Shown piece after piece: positions 9,818 through 18,229 of a stretch of DNA of 64,000 nt (position 1 is the first letter of the stretch; the number at the start of each line of letters is the position of its first letter). Source of the DNA: an archaeon (GTDB lineage: Archaea > Iainarchaeota > Iainarchaeia > Iainarchaeales > CSSED10-239); the NCBI GenBank assembly GCA_023230325.1, contig JALNXN010000002.1, forward strand, positions 1-64,000, in the 5' to 3' direction. A program made the position numbers and the translations under genes. The notes beneath the pieces were generated by a model, which saw only the letters and a list, made by a program, of their open reading frames with translations, was not told where the DNA came from and did not search any database.

Positions 9818-10270
9818 TCAATCCTCTTTAAAAACAATGTTTGATATTTTTCTAAATCTTTTAATCAGATCAATCTTTGATTCTAGTTGTGTATATTGTA
9901 AATTAATTTTTTTAATTTCTTCACCTGAGTATTGTTTTTTAGGGGTGTTTTCTAACTTCTGTTTTAGGTCAAAAAACATATTATAAATAATCTCAAAGTT
10001 ATTAATCAGATCAATTGATTTTTGATTAATATGTAGAATCTTCTTTTTAAAAGAAGGTTCTTTTTTACTATCTAAATTTATTAACTCCTTTTTGATATCC
10101 TCCTTTCTTTCAAAAAAATAAGTTGAGGATATTAAAGCTTCACAATCTATCAAAAGATGTAATATTTTTTTAGACACAAAATCAACATCATCTTTTATTT
10201 CCTTATACTCATGTAATTTTCTTAATCTTTTTATTTTTTTTTTCTGTAATAATTTTTTAAGTATTGGCAT
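9818..10270 (-). CDS. Hypothetical helical protein
   Basis: 150 residues from the ATG at 10270, chosen because GAGGAA lies just upstream; an in-frame TTG at 10288 is less likely, because that ribosome-binding site would lie inside the gene. The protein is highly charged and predicted almost wholly helical (KKLLQKKKIKRLRKLHEYKEI, split here as one long basic N-terminal helix), with coiled-coil character. Not recognised. It is the first gene of a three-gene unit with 9245 and the methyltransferase at 8594, which suggests a shared role, possibly RNA- or ribosome-related; that is inference. Confidence 0.6.
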   Translation of the reverse strand: MPILKKLLQKKKIKRLRKLHEYKEIKDDVDFVSKKILHLLIDCEALISSTYFFERKEDIKKELINLDSKKEPSFKKKILHINQKSIDLINNFEIIYNMFFDLKQKLENTPKKQYSGEEIKKINLQYTQLESKIDLIKRFRKISNIVFKED

Positions 10271-10439
10271 ATTGTTTCCTCTTATCAAGTTTTATTTTAA
10301 TTATTAATACTCAACAACATATACTTTAAAAATATATGTGAAATTGAATTTTATATTTATAAAAAGAAAAAATTATAAAAAAAATAAAAAGAATATAAAA
10401 TTAAAAATATGCTTTACACACAATAAAAATTTAAAATAT

Positions 10440-10512
10440 AAACAAAAATCTTTTATTAGAAAATAAACAGAATTAAAAATAAGAAAAATAAAAGAAAAAA
10501 GGATTCTAAGAT
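10440..10512 (-). terminator. T-rich terminator after uS7
   Basis: Right after the uS7 stop the minus strand reads CCTTTTTTCTTTTATTTTTC and further T-runs, typical of archaeal oligo-T termination. The whole 10271-10512 gap is AT-rich and has no gene. Confidence 0.5.
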
Positions 10513-11112
10513 CTATCTAGAACCTTGAGCAATTCTTTCAATTTCATCCCTTCTCTTAACAGCATAACTCTTTTGATCATTTTTAGATGCAGCAATTAGC
10601 TCTTCAGCTAATGCACTTGCCATATCCTTTCTTGATTTAAAGGTTGCTTTAAAAACTGCAAGAGCAAGATTCTTTAAAGCCTCATCAAGTCTCTTTATAG
10701 GAGCAACATCAACTGCTTGATTATAATTGATTCCTCCTCTCTGAAGCTTAACAATATCTTCTCTAGGAGCAGAAAATTCAATTGCTTTTATTAAAACCTG
10801 AACTGGGTTTTCTTTAGTAATCTTATAGACTTGATCAAAGGCTTCATCAACAGTCTTAAACATCAAATCTTTTTTCCCACAAGCATTTTTTCCTCTAATA
10901 AACTTTCCTGACAATTTTTTCTTACCTTGTCCAGATCTCATAAGCTTGTTGGTTAGTCTTTCAACCACATCAACCTTAGCCTTTTCAACTAAAGTACTTT
11001 TTGAAATTCCAAAAGAACTTGGAAGTTCCCTTTCCTTAAAACTAACATACTTTGAGATTCCTACATCTTTACAAAAAACATCATTTGTAGACCATTTTCC
11101 AAACACTAACAT
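10513..11112 (-). CDS. rps7: Small-subunit ribosomal protein uS7
   Basis: 199 residues from the ATG at 11112, which follows AAGGTG by 6-7 bases; an in-frame ATG three codons upstream overlaps that site. uS7 organises the 3' major (head) domain of 16S rRNA. Family signatures include VERLTNKLMRSGQGKKKLSG, NPVQVLIKAIEFSAPRED and the C-terminal KSYAVKRRDEIERIAQGSR typical of archaeal uS7. It lies 37 bases downstream of uS12, the conserved archaeal order. Unusually, no EF-2 or EF-1A gene follows; instead there is a T-rich gap. Confidence 0.96.
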   Translation of the reverse strand: MLVFGKWSTNDVFCKDVGISKYVSFKERELPSSFGISKSTLVEKAKVDVVERLTNKLMRSGQGKKKLSGKFIRGKNACGKKDLMFKTVDEAFDQVYKITKENPVQVLIKAIEFSAPREDIVKLQRGGINYNQAVDVAPIKRLDEALKNLALAVFKATFKSRKDMASALAEELIAASKNDQKSYAVKRRDEIERIAQGSR

Positions 11113-11149
11113 AACATACACCTTAATTTCATAATTTAAAAAAAAAAAC

Positions 11150-11575
11150 CTATCTTTTAGATTTCTCCTTTCTACCTGTTCTTAACATTTCTAGAGATTG
11201 TCCATTAACCTTTACAACTCTGTACTTTACACCCCAAAGGTCCCCAACAGGGCCACCTTTTCTTCCACCACTACCTTCAATAGTTACTTGGTCGTGTATT
11301 TCTATAAATTTAATTGCTTTATCTTTTGGTGCTAAAGCTGTTAATTCTCTACCATTCTTAATAAGCTTAACTCTTACACACTTTCTTATTCCTGAATTTG
11401 GCTGTCTAGCAGTAATTCCTTTTTTTTCAAGAACAATTCCTTTTGCTTGAGGAGCACCTTTAAGCAGTCCTTTCTTAGCATCAATCTTTACTTTTCTTTT
11501 ATGTCTTGGATCTTTACGATTCCATTTGATTCTATCTTTAATATTTTTCCTTGCAGAAAATTCTCCATTTGCCAT
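11150..11575 (-). CDS. rps12: Small-subunit ribosomal protein uS12
   Basis: 141 residues from the ATG at 11575, which follows TAGGTG by 7 bases (an earlier ATG two codons upstream is too close to that site). uS12 sits at the decoding centre. Conserved signatures are visible: [47 protein letters not shown] and [14 protein letters not shown]. It lies between L30e and uS7. The minus strand upstream carries GTTTATAATATAGG at about 11640-11655, a plausible TATA promoter for the uS12-uS7 pair. The nusA gene that usually precedes uS12 in archaea is missing here. Confidence 0.97.
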   Translation of the reverse strand: MANGEFSARKNIKDRIKWNRKDPRHKRKVKIDAKKGLLKGAPQAKGIVLEKKGITARQPNSGIRKCVRVKLIKNGRELTALAPKDKAIKFIEIHDQVTIEGSGGRKGGPVGDLWGVKYRVVKVNGQSLEMLRTGRKEKSKR

Positions 11576-11705
11576 AATCATACACCTAATTTTTTAAATT
11601 TTATTTTTTATTATTTTCCAATAACGATTTTTAAAAACTCCTATATTATAAACTTTAGAAAAAACTTTAGAAAAAATGTAGACTTTAAAAAATTAAGAAA
11701 ACAAA

Positions 11706-12203
11706 TCATTTTTTCTTAATTTTTAAAATACCCTTTAAAGCTTCATCTTCCATTATCGGCTTTTCTTCTTCTTCTTTTTGTCTAATTTCTTTTAGTTTCT
11801 TAACTTTTGCTTTTTCTTTTTCAATATTTTCTTTTTTTGCTTTTTTCTCAGCTTTAACTTTAATTTTAGAACTAACTTTAGAAACAACTTCATCTTTAGA
11901 ATCTAAAACATCTAATAAAGAAGATTGTCCAAAATCCTTGATTGCAAGAACAGAAATATTAAATGGCTTTCCGCACACAGATCCTAACTCAAATCCATTC
12001 TCTGGATATTGAACTATTCTAATATTTAGTAACTTTGCATAATGCTCAAATTGCTTTTTATCAATCAACCTAATTGTACTACTAACTACTAAAAACTTAG
12101 GATCTCCAATCAAGCATTCCTTAAATGTTTCCTTTGTTCCTATAATTATTTTCCCTGTATCAACTGTATTTCTTAGTTGTGTATTAAATTTACTCCAATC
12201 CAT
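11706..12203 (-). CDS. rpl30e: Large-subunit ribosomal protein L30e with charged C-terminal extension
   Basis: 165 residues from the ATG at 12203; an in-frame GTG at 12212 overlaps the weak ribosome-binding site. Residues 1-100 match L30e: DTGKIIIGTKETFKECL, then KFLVVSSTIR, FEHYAKLLNI, and FELGSVCGKPFNISVLAI. Ordinary archaeal L30e is about 100 residues, so the extra 65 residues, a Lys/Glu-rich tail (about 105-165), are an unusual addition that may reach across rRNA. The position after rpoA'' is the conserved archaeal operon order. Confidence 0.92.
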   Translation of the reverse strand: MDWSKFNTQLRNTVDTGKIIIGTKETFKECLIGDPKFLVVSSTIRLIDKKQFEHYAKLLNIRIVQYPENGFELGSVCGKPFNISVLAIKDFGQSSLLDVLDSKDEVVSKVSSKIKVKAEKKAKKENIEKEKAKVKKLKEIRQKEEEEKPIMEDEALKGILKIKKK

Positions 12204-12233
12204 AAATCTCACTTAATTTTTTTTAATTGCATA

Positions 12234-12265
12234 AATATATATAAGCCTAACAACATTTATAAATG
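12234..12265 (-). promoter_or_regulatory. Two candidate TATA boxes upstream of L30e
   Basis: On the minus strand CATTTATAAATG (12254-12265) and GGCTTATATATATT (12234-12247) lie 30-60 bases before the L30e ATG. Either could start transcription of L30e separately from rpoA''. Confidence 0.45.
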
Positions 12266-12281
12266 AATAAGCTTATCTACT

Positions 12282-13439
12282 TTAATTTGATGCCTCTTGT
12301 TTTTTTATCATTTTCTTTAAATTTTTAGGATCTAATGTTAATTTTACTTTACCTGTTCCTGCAGATATTGGTTGACCAACAATTAAATTTTCTGTAATCC
12401 CAGTTAAAGGCTCTACCTCATTATCAAATGCAGCATTTAATATATGCTTAACTGTTTCTTCAAATGAAGCTCTTGCAAAAGGTGAATTTTTCTGTCCAGT
12501 AATTCCTGTTCTAACAATTCCTTTTACTTTTCCTGTAAAGCACATTAGGTCTGCTAAAATAAATATATGTCTTTTATTAATATCAATTCCATTAGAAGTA
12601 AAGGTTTCTGAAAGCTCACTAATTATTGCTGACCTTGCGGCCTCAATTCCAAAAATTTTATTAATTTCAATTATGTCGTTTGTGTATGTTCTAAGGCTAT
12701 CAATTTCCTCTAACTTTAAAATCTCTGAAAGATTTGTTCCTCTAGTAACAATTATCTTTTCTCCTTTCTCTTCAACCACAACAACCTTTTCAATATGTTT
12801 TATTCCAAACAACGGTATCTTTTCCCATTTTAAAAGACCTTTTCTAATATTATATAAAGGTGTGCTTTCATCAAAACTAAAATTAATTCCATTTTTGTTT
12901 GGTGTAAATCTTTTAGAAGTATAAAGATCATCTATCTTATCATAGATTAATGTCATAATTTCTTCCTTATCAGCATCAAGTTCTTCTAATACTTTTTCAT
13001 TTGGTATAAAAGAAACAACTCTAGTTGTAAAGTCCTCTTCAAAGTGTCCAACATTTCCTACCTTAACATCAATTAAATTGTTTGCAAACTTTAATAATTT
13101 TTTTTCACTTGTAAACACATTCTTTTTCAAATAAATTTTCATAATTGGGTATTTTGCAGTAAGTCTACCATCAACAATCTCAATAACCCTTTGGATTCCT
13201 TGCCCAACAGAAACTTCCAAAGATCCAGCATAGTGCTTTGTTCTTAAGGTCAACTGAGTTCCAGGCTCTCCAATTGATTGAGCAGAAATTAACCCAATTG
13301 CATCTCCAGGAGTCACAAGTCCTTCATTGTATCTATTTAGAACAACTTCTACTAACTTTTTAGTTTTTGCATCACTAAAGCTTTTAGACTTTGCATAATC
13401 TTTTACTCTTTTTAAAATTAATTCAGGTAATTCTCTCAT
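12282..13439 (-). CDS. rpoA2: DNA-directed RNA polymerase subunit A''
   Basis: 385 residues from the ATG at 13439, preceded by GTGTGA about 7 bases upstream; an ATG 5 codons earlier (13454) lacks such a site. It forms the C-terminal part of the largest subunit (beta' equivalent), including the end of the bridge/trigger region. Signatures: PGDAIGLISAQSIGEPGTQL, TLRTKHYAGSLEVSVGQG, IEIVDGRLTAKYPIMKIYL, and near the end FARASFEETVKHILNAAF with GITENLIVGQPISAGTG. It is separated from rpoA' by about 160 bases, wider than the usual overlap. Confidence 0.97.
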   Translation of the reverse strand: MRELPELILKRVKDYAKSKSFSDAKTKKLVEVVLNRYNEGLVTPGDAIGLISAQSIGEPGTQLTLRTKHYAGSLEVSVGQGIQRVIEIVDGRLTAKYPIMKIYLKKNVFTSEKKLLKFANNLIDVKVGNVGHFEEDFTTRVVSFIPNEKVLEELDADKEEIMTLIYDKIDDLYTSKRFTPNKNGINFSFDESTPLYNIRKGLLKWEKIPLFGIKHIEKVVVVEEKGEKIIVTRGTNLSEILKLEEIDSLRTYTNDIIEINKIFGIEAARSAIISELSETFTSNGIDINKRHIFILADLMCFTGKVKGIVRTGITGQKNSPFARASFEETVKHILNAAFDNEVEPLTGITENLIVGQPISAGTGKVKLTLDPKNLKKMIKKQEASN

Positions 13440-13600
13440 ATATTTTTCACACATTTATTAATTTTTTTTCTTCAAATTTCAATTTCAGTTATATTTACTA
13501 GTTTATACTTTTTTCATTTTTACAGTCTTCAATTTTAATTTTTTTTCTTCAATTGTAATTTCTTCTTTTCATAATCTAAAGATTTTCTTTTAAAAGAAAG

Positions 13601-16186
13601 CTATTCGTGGAAGAAATTAATATTCTTTCCAAGATAAGCCTTTTCAGGGGATAACCCATCATCACCATAAACAAACTCTACAATCAAACCATCAGCTGTC
13701 TTTACTGAAAGGTCATCAGCAACAACAAGGTCCTTTAAAGCATTTGATAATCTTCTATACAGATAACCAGATACCTTTGTAGCAACACCAGTGTCAATCT
13801 CACCTTGTCTACCACCAATTGAGTGAATAAAGTATTCTTTAGGTGTCATTCCATTAAAGAAATTATTCTTAATAAACCCATAATCAACTAAGGCCTTTGT
13901 GCCAACAACATTAGAACTTAAAAATCTATCAGAGAACCCTGCTTTTGGTCTTCCTGTCCTAACTGTTACAAGCCCCCAAAACCCAACAATGTTAACAAGG
14001 TTTGTTACTCTTCCACGAGAACCTCCAACACTAGAAAGCATAGTTGTGTTGTTGTTAGAGATTTTTGTTTCATCAAACATCTCATTAAATTTAATTTCTA
14101 AAACCTTTTTAGAAATCTCATCTTTAGTTTCACTTGCTGCCTTAATCATCTCTAGCTCAAATGTTTCTTCTAATGTCTTTCCTGAGATTAAAGGCAAAGT
14201 TTTATTCTCAAATTTTCTAATAACTCCATTAGTTGTTGAAATTAGTTTTTTATATTTTTCATCAATTTCTACTTGTAAAAGATCAGGAGTCCTGTATTCA
14301 TCTAGGGCAATTGTTAATCCTTTCTTTGAAACTGCATAAAATACTAATTTTGCTAACTTATAATAAAATTCAACAATATATTCTTTAGAATAGTGTCTAA
14401 CCAAGACGTCAATTAGATTTTTAGGTTTATTAATTCTTTCATCAATAACTCCTGAAACAAGATTTCCTTTTTCAACCTTAAAATAACAATCATATTTTTC
14501 AACATCTTTTTTAGTTACCTTTCCTTTTACTTGTCTAACAACAGAATACATCTTGTTTTCATATTCTAGATTTAGATCCTTAGGAAGAATTTGACTAAAT
14601 ATTAATTTTCCAGAATACATTCCTCTTCCTCTATCAGCTGTTGGAAGTTGGGTAATTCCAATTGAATATAATAGGTCCATTGCTTCTTTTTTTGTAAACT
14701 CTGTGCTGTTCTTTGTTAAAAGATAACCACCTGAGATAAGGTCTTCTCCAGGAACAATTAATGGCTTTCCATCTCTCATAGACAATATATGTTGATTTGC
14801 CATCATTAGATTTTTAATTTCAGCAAGAGCAGCTTCACTCTGTGGAACATGAATCTGCATTTCGTCACCATCAAAGTCAGCATTGTAAGGTGGACAACTT
14901 ATTGGGTTTAGTCTAAATGTCTTTCCTGGAAGTATCTTTACCTTATGCCCCATAATTGAGACTCTATGAAGTGTTGGTTGTCTATTAAAGATAATAACAT
15001 CTCCATCCATCATCTTTCTTTTAATGGTGGAGCCTTCTTCCAAGGTGTCCAAGATGTCCTGTTTGTTTTCTTCAGTTACTAACTTTCTACGCCCACTCTT
15101 TGTTATAATATAATTTACTTTTCCAGAAGTGATATAGTCTTTAACTCTTGACAGATTCCAAGATGTTACTTTTTCAGGAACTGTTAAAATATCTGCAACT
15201 TCTTCAGGCACACCCACTTCATCAATTCCAATATTTGTTGATGGGGTAATTGTGGATCTAGATGCAGAATTTACTCTCTTTCCAATCAAGTTATATCTAA
15301 ATCTTCCTTTCTTTCCCTTTAATCTTTGAGCAAGAGTATTTAATGCTCTTCCTGACCTATGTTTGGCAGGAGGCACACCAGCAGTGTTATTATCAAAGTA
15401 AGTTGTTATATTAAATTGTAAAAGATCCCAAAGGTCTTCAACAATTATCTGAGGAGCCCCTGCATTAATATTTTCTTGCAGTCTTCCATTAATTCTTACA
15501 ATATTAAGTAGCATATGAGTTAAGTCACTCTCTGCTGTAATAACATTCTCCAAAGACAAGGATGGCCTAATTGAAACTGGAGGCACTGGTAAAACTGTGA
15601 TTACAAACCATTGAGGTCTTAGTTTATCAGAATACCCAAACAAAAATAAATCTTTATCAGGAATCTTTAATAACCAATCAATAATCTCAGAAGGATAAAG
15701 TCTTTCTCCATCTAAAAAGAAGTTAGTTGGCTTATCTAATAATAATTTTGGAATTTCAGCTTGACAATGTGGGCATTTTTTAAGAGTCTTTGTTACAGAG
15801 GTAACTTCTTTTGTAATTTTTTCATGGTCTGTTGTTTCTCTAAGCATTGGATCAATATAATCATTTTCAAGTAAAATTCTACCACAATTTCTACAAGTAT
15901 TTTGTAAAATAGAAAATATTTTGTCTGAAAATTTTGGGTGCATAACTGGTCTTACAAGCTCAATATGTCCAAAGTGTCCCGGACAATCTTTCATGTTATG
16001 CCCACAGGTCTTACATCTAAGCCCAGGAGAAATAACTCCTAAGTGAAGATCCATTACTCCTCTCTCAATTGGATATCCATCTTTATCATAAGTGTCTGAC
16101 CTTGTGATCTCTACAGCTGACATCTTCCTAACTTGTTCAGGACTTAATAATCCAAATTCAATAGACTTAATTTTTTTAGTTCCCAT
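13601..16186 (-). CDS. rpoA1: DNA-directed RNA polymerase subunit A'
   Basis: 861 residues, the N-terminal part of the largest subunit, carrying the active site. The catalytic loop NADFDGDEMQIHVPQ begins at residue 435; Asp437, 439 and 441 hold the Mg ion. N-terminal zinc ligands are C58, C61, C68 and H71 (CKTCGHNMKDCPGH), with a second set at C98/C101 and C138/C141. Bridge-region sequence GGRQGEIDTGVATKVSGYLYRR is intact near the C-terminus. Length is normal for archaeal A'. It lies 27 bases after rpoB'. In family terms it transcribes all cellular RNA with A'', B', B'', H and smaller subunits. Confidence 0.98.
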   Translation of the reverse strand: MGTKKIKSIEFGLLSPEQVRKMSAVEITRSDTYDKDGYPIERGVMDLHLGVISPGLRCKTCGHNMKDCPGHFGHIELVRPVMHPKFSDKIFSILQNTCRNCGRILLENDYIDPMLRETTDHEKITKEVTSVTKTLKKCPHCQAEIPKLLLDKPTNFFLDGERLYPSEIIDWLLKIPDKDLFLFGYSDKLRPQWFVITVLPVPPVSIRPSLSLENVITAESDLTHMLLNIVRINGRLQENINAGAPQIIVEDLWDLLQFNITTYFDNNTAGVPPAKHRSGRALNTLAQRLKGKKGRFRYNLIGKRVNSASRSTITPSTNIGIDEVGVPEEVADILTVPEKVTSWNLSRVKDYITSGKVNYIITKSGRRKLVTEENKQDILDTLEEGSTIKRKMMDGDVIIFNRQPTLHRVSIMGHKVKILPGKTFRLNPISCPPYNADFDGDEMQIHVPQSEAALAEIKNLMMANQHILSMRDGKPLIVPGEDLISGGYLLTKNSTEFTKKEAMDLLYSIGITQLPTADRGRGMYSGKLIFSQILPKDLNLEYENKMYSVVRQVKGKVTKKDVEKYDCYFKVEKGNLVSGVIDERINKPKNLIDVLVRHYSKEYIVEFYYKLAKLVFYAVSKKGLTIALDEYRTPDLLQVEIDEKYKKLISTTNGVIRKFENKTLPLISGKTLEETFELEMIKAASETKDEISKKVLEIKFNEMFDETKISNNNTTMLSSVGGSRGRVTNLVNIVGFWGLVTVRTGRPKAGFSDRFLSSNVVGTKALVDYGFIKNNFFNGMTPKEYFIHSIGGRQGEIDTGVATKVSGYLYRRLSNALKDLVVADDLSVKTADGLIVEFVYGDDGLSPEKAYLGKNINFFHE

Positions 16187-16213
16187 AAATAATCTTTCTC
16201 TTAATCTTTATAT

Positions 16214-18031
16214 TTAATCTATTTTGTCTCCAATTTTTAACTTTGGATAAACACCTAAAGCTTTTAGTTCATCTAATAGTAGTTTGAAACCATAACTAAT
16301 AATTACTTTTTCAATGTTACCACCAGAGCATATAGGGCAATATTTTCTATTTCTAATTTTATCATCAACAGCTAAGATCCCACAATCAGAACAAACATAT
16401 ACTTCTAGTTCATCTGCTGAATCCATTAGTTTTTCATGAAGTAACATTGCAGCTCCATGTCCTACCAAAGCATCACTTTCCATCTCACCAAATCTTAGAC
16501 CTCCACCTTTCTCTTTACCTTCAGTTGGTTGTCTTGTTAGTAATTGGACAGAACCTGTGTCTCTTGCTTGTATCTTGTTAGTAACAACGTGGTATAGTCT
16601 TTTAAAAGAAATTGGACCTACAAAGATTGGCATCTCTATTTTTTCACCAGTAACTCCATCATAAAAGGTTTCCTTTCCATCTTCTCTAAAACCATAATCT
16701 TTTAACATCTTAAAAATTGATTCTTTGTCAGAATAGAAAGGAGTACCATCAATCTCTGTTCCTGACAATGCTCCTGCCTTTGCAGCAATTGTTTCAAACA
16801 TGTGCCCAATTGTCATTCTTGAAGGAATTGAGTGTGGGTTTAAAATAAAGTCAGGTTTCATTCCATTCTCACTAAAAGGCATGTCAGCCTCATCAACCAC
16901 AGCCCCAACAACACCTTTTTGCCCGTGATGTGAGGAAAATTTATCTCCAACTTGTGGAATCAATTCAGTTCTAACCTTAACTTTACAAAGTCTAATTCCT
17001 CCAATTGTTTGAGAAAACATAACTCTGTCAACATGCCCTTCTAGATGCTTTCTAGAAGTAATTGAGGATTCTCTTCTGTCTTCAGAAACAACTCCAAATT
17101 CAGATATTTCTTCAACAAATCTAGGAGGAGAAGTTAAACCAATAATTACTCCACCCTTAGGAATATTTACTTCTAAATTTGAAATTCCATCAAGTCCTAA
17201 ATTAGCATATGCTTCTTCCCCTCTAAACCCTAAAGTGGTCTCTGTAGGAATTGTAAATTCGTCTGCTTGACCTGAAGGATATCTATTTTCTTGAGCAGAA
17301 TAGGATCTAAAATAAAAGGATCTAGACAGTCCTCTCTCAACTGCTCCTTTGTTCAAGATCAAGGCATCAGTCATGTTAAAGCCTTTATAGGGCATGATTG
17401 CAACAACTGCATTTTGGATCATTGGTCTTTTATCAATTTTTAATAATTTTTCTGTTCTTGTAGTCACTAGTGGTTTTTGTGGGTAATATAATAAATGCAT
17501 TTCTGTATCAAATCTATTTCTATAATTAACAGCAGGAAGACCAACAGCTTGTTTAAAGATCTTTGCACCAAAGATTGCTTTTCCAGCCATGTTATGTTGA
17601 GCAAAAGGGATCATGGATGTTATTACACTAAAAATTGCAGTTCCTGAAATCTCTAAGTGTGTGTGTTGTGGGGTAATCTCACTTTCATCAAGGGCAACTA
17701 AAGTATTTTCTTCCTCTTCAGCATCAAGATACTCAATCATACCTTTTGAGATTAGGTCTTGCCAGGATAATTTATTATTTTTTAGATCCTCTAAAACTTC
17801 TTTAGTTATTTTTGATTTTCCATTTTCTAAAATGATTACAGGTCTTTGTAATCTTCCACTATCTGTGTTTATATATAATTCATTAGTTGGTTGGTCATAG
17901 GAGATGTTAATCTCATCATCAATAGCTCCAGTCCTTCTTTTATTAATTAGATCATTTTTCAACTTTAGAGGGTTATTATGAAAACCAACCAAACTTCCAT
18001 TTATATAAATTTTACATTTGTTAATACCCAT
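16214..18031 (-). CDS. rpoB1: DNA-directed RNA polymerase subunit B' (C-terminal part of split B)
   Basis: 605 residues from the ATG at 18031, preceded by GATGTGA; an in-frame GTG at 18040 overlaps that site. Signatures: PFAQHNMAGKAIFGAKIFKQ, VAIMPYKGFNMTDALILNKG, GDKFSSHHGQKGVVGA, LNPHSIPSRMTIGHMFE and GGLRFGEMESDALVGHGAA, all active-site or hybrid-binding elements of the second-largest subunit. Near the C-terminus two Cys pairs (CSDCG, CPIC; about residues 547-568) form the zinc site. The B subunit is split into B'' and B', as in methanogens, Archaeoglobus and several DPANN lineages. Confidence 0.97.
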   Translation of the reverse strand: MGINKCKIYINGSLVGFHNNPLKLKNDLINKRRTGAIDDEINISYDQPTNELYINTDSGRLQRPVIILENGKSKITKEVLEDLKNNKLSWQDLISKGMIEYLDAEEEENTLVALDESEITPQHTHLEISGTAIFSVITSMIPFAQHNMAGKAIFGAKIFKQAVGLPAVNYRNRFDTEMHLLYYPQKPLVTTRTEKLLKIDKRPMIQNAVVAIMPYKGFNMTDALILNKGAVERGLSRSFYFRSYSAQENRYPSGQADEFTIPTETTLGFRGEEAYANLGLDGISNLEVNIPKGGVIIGLTSPPRFVEEISEFGVVSEDRRESSITSRKHLEGHVDRVMFSQTIGGIRLCKVKVRTELIPQVGDKFSSHHGQKGVVGAVVDEADMPFSENGMKPDFILNPHSIPSRMTIGHMFETIAAKAGALSGTEIDGTPFYSDKESIFKMLKDYGFREDGKETFYDGVTGEKIEMPIFVGPISFKRLYHVVTNKIQARDTGSVQLLTRQPTEGKEKGGGLRFGEMESDALVGHGAAMLLHEKLMDSADELEVYVCSDCGILAVDDKIRNRKYCPICSGGNIEKVIISYGFKLLLDELKALGVYPKLKIGDKID

Positions 18032-18060
18032 TTTTTTCACATCTTTTAATTTTCTGTTTT

Positions 18061-18169
18061 TTAAATTATTTTTTATCTTAAATTATTTTTTATCTTAAAT
18101 TATTTTCTATCTTAAATTATTTTTTATCTTAAATTATTTTCTATCTTAAATTATTTTCTATCTTAAATT
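18061..18169. repeat. 17-bp AT-rich tandem repeat between rpoB'' and rpoB'
   Basis: Five full copies of ATCTTAAATTATTTT(T/C)T start at 18075, 18092, 18109, 18126 and 18143, with partial copies at both ends. The array fills most of the 190-base gap between the two B-subunit genes. No spacers, so this is not a CRISPR. Confidence 0.9.
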
Positions 18170-18229
18170 GCCTGTTTTTAAATTTCTAATTTTATTCAAA
18201 TTAAAGATTAAAAATTTAAATTCTAAAAA

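Noticed and set aside
9447..9986. 179-codon plus-strand frame
   Set aside because: Antisense to two coupled minus-strand genes that have ribosome-binding sites; low-complexity Phe/Leu/Ser content.
11706..12203. Assignment as archaeal NusA because of position after rpoA''
   Set aside because: The sequence matches L30e (DTGKIIIGTKET, ELGSVCGKPF), not KH-domain NusA.
13899..14339. 146-codon plus-strand frame within rpoA'
   Set aside because: Antisense shadow of a strongly conserved polymerase gene.
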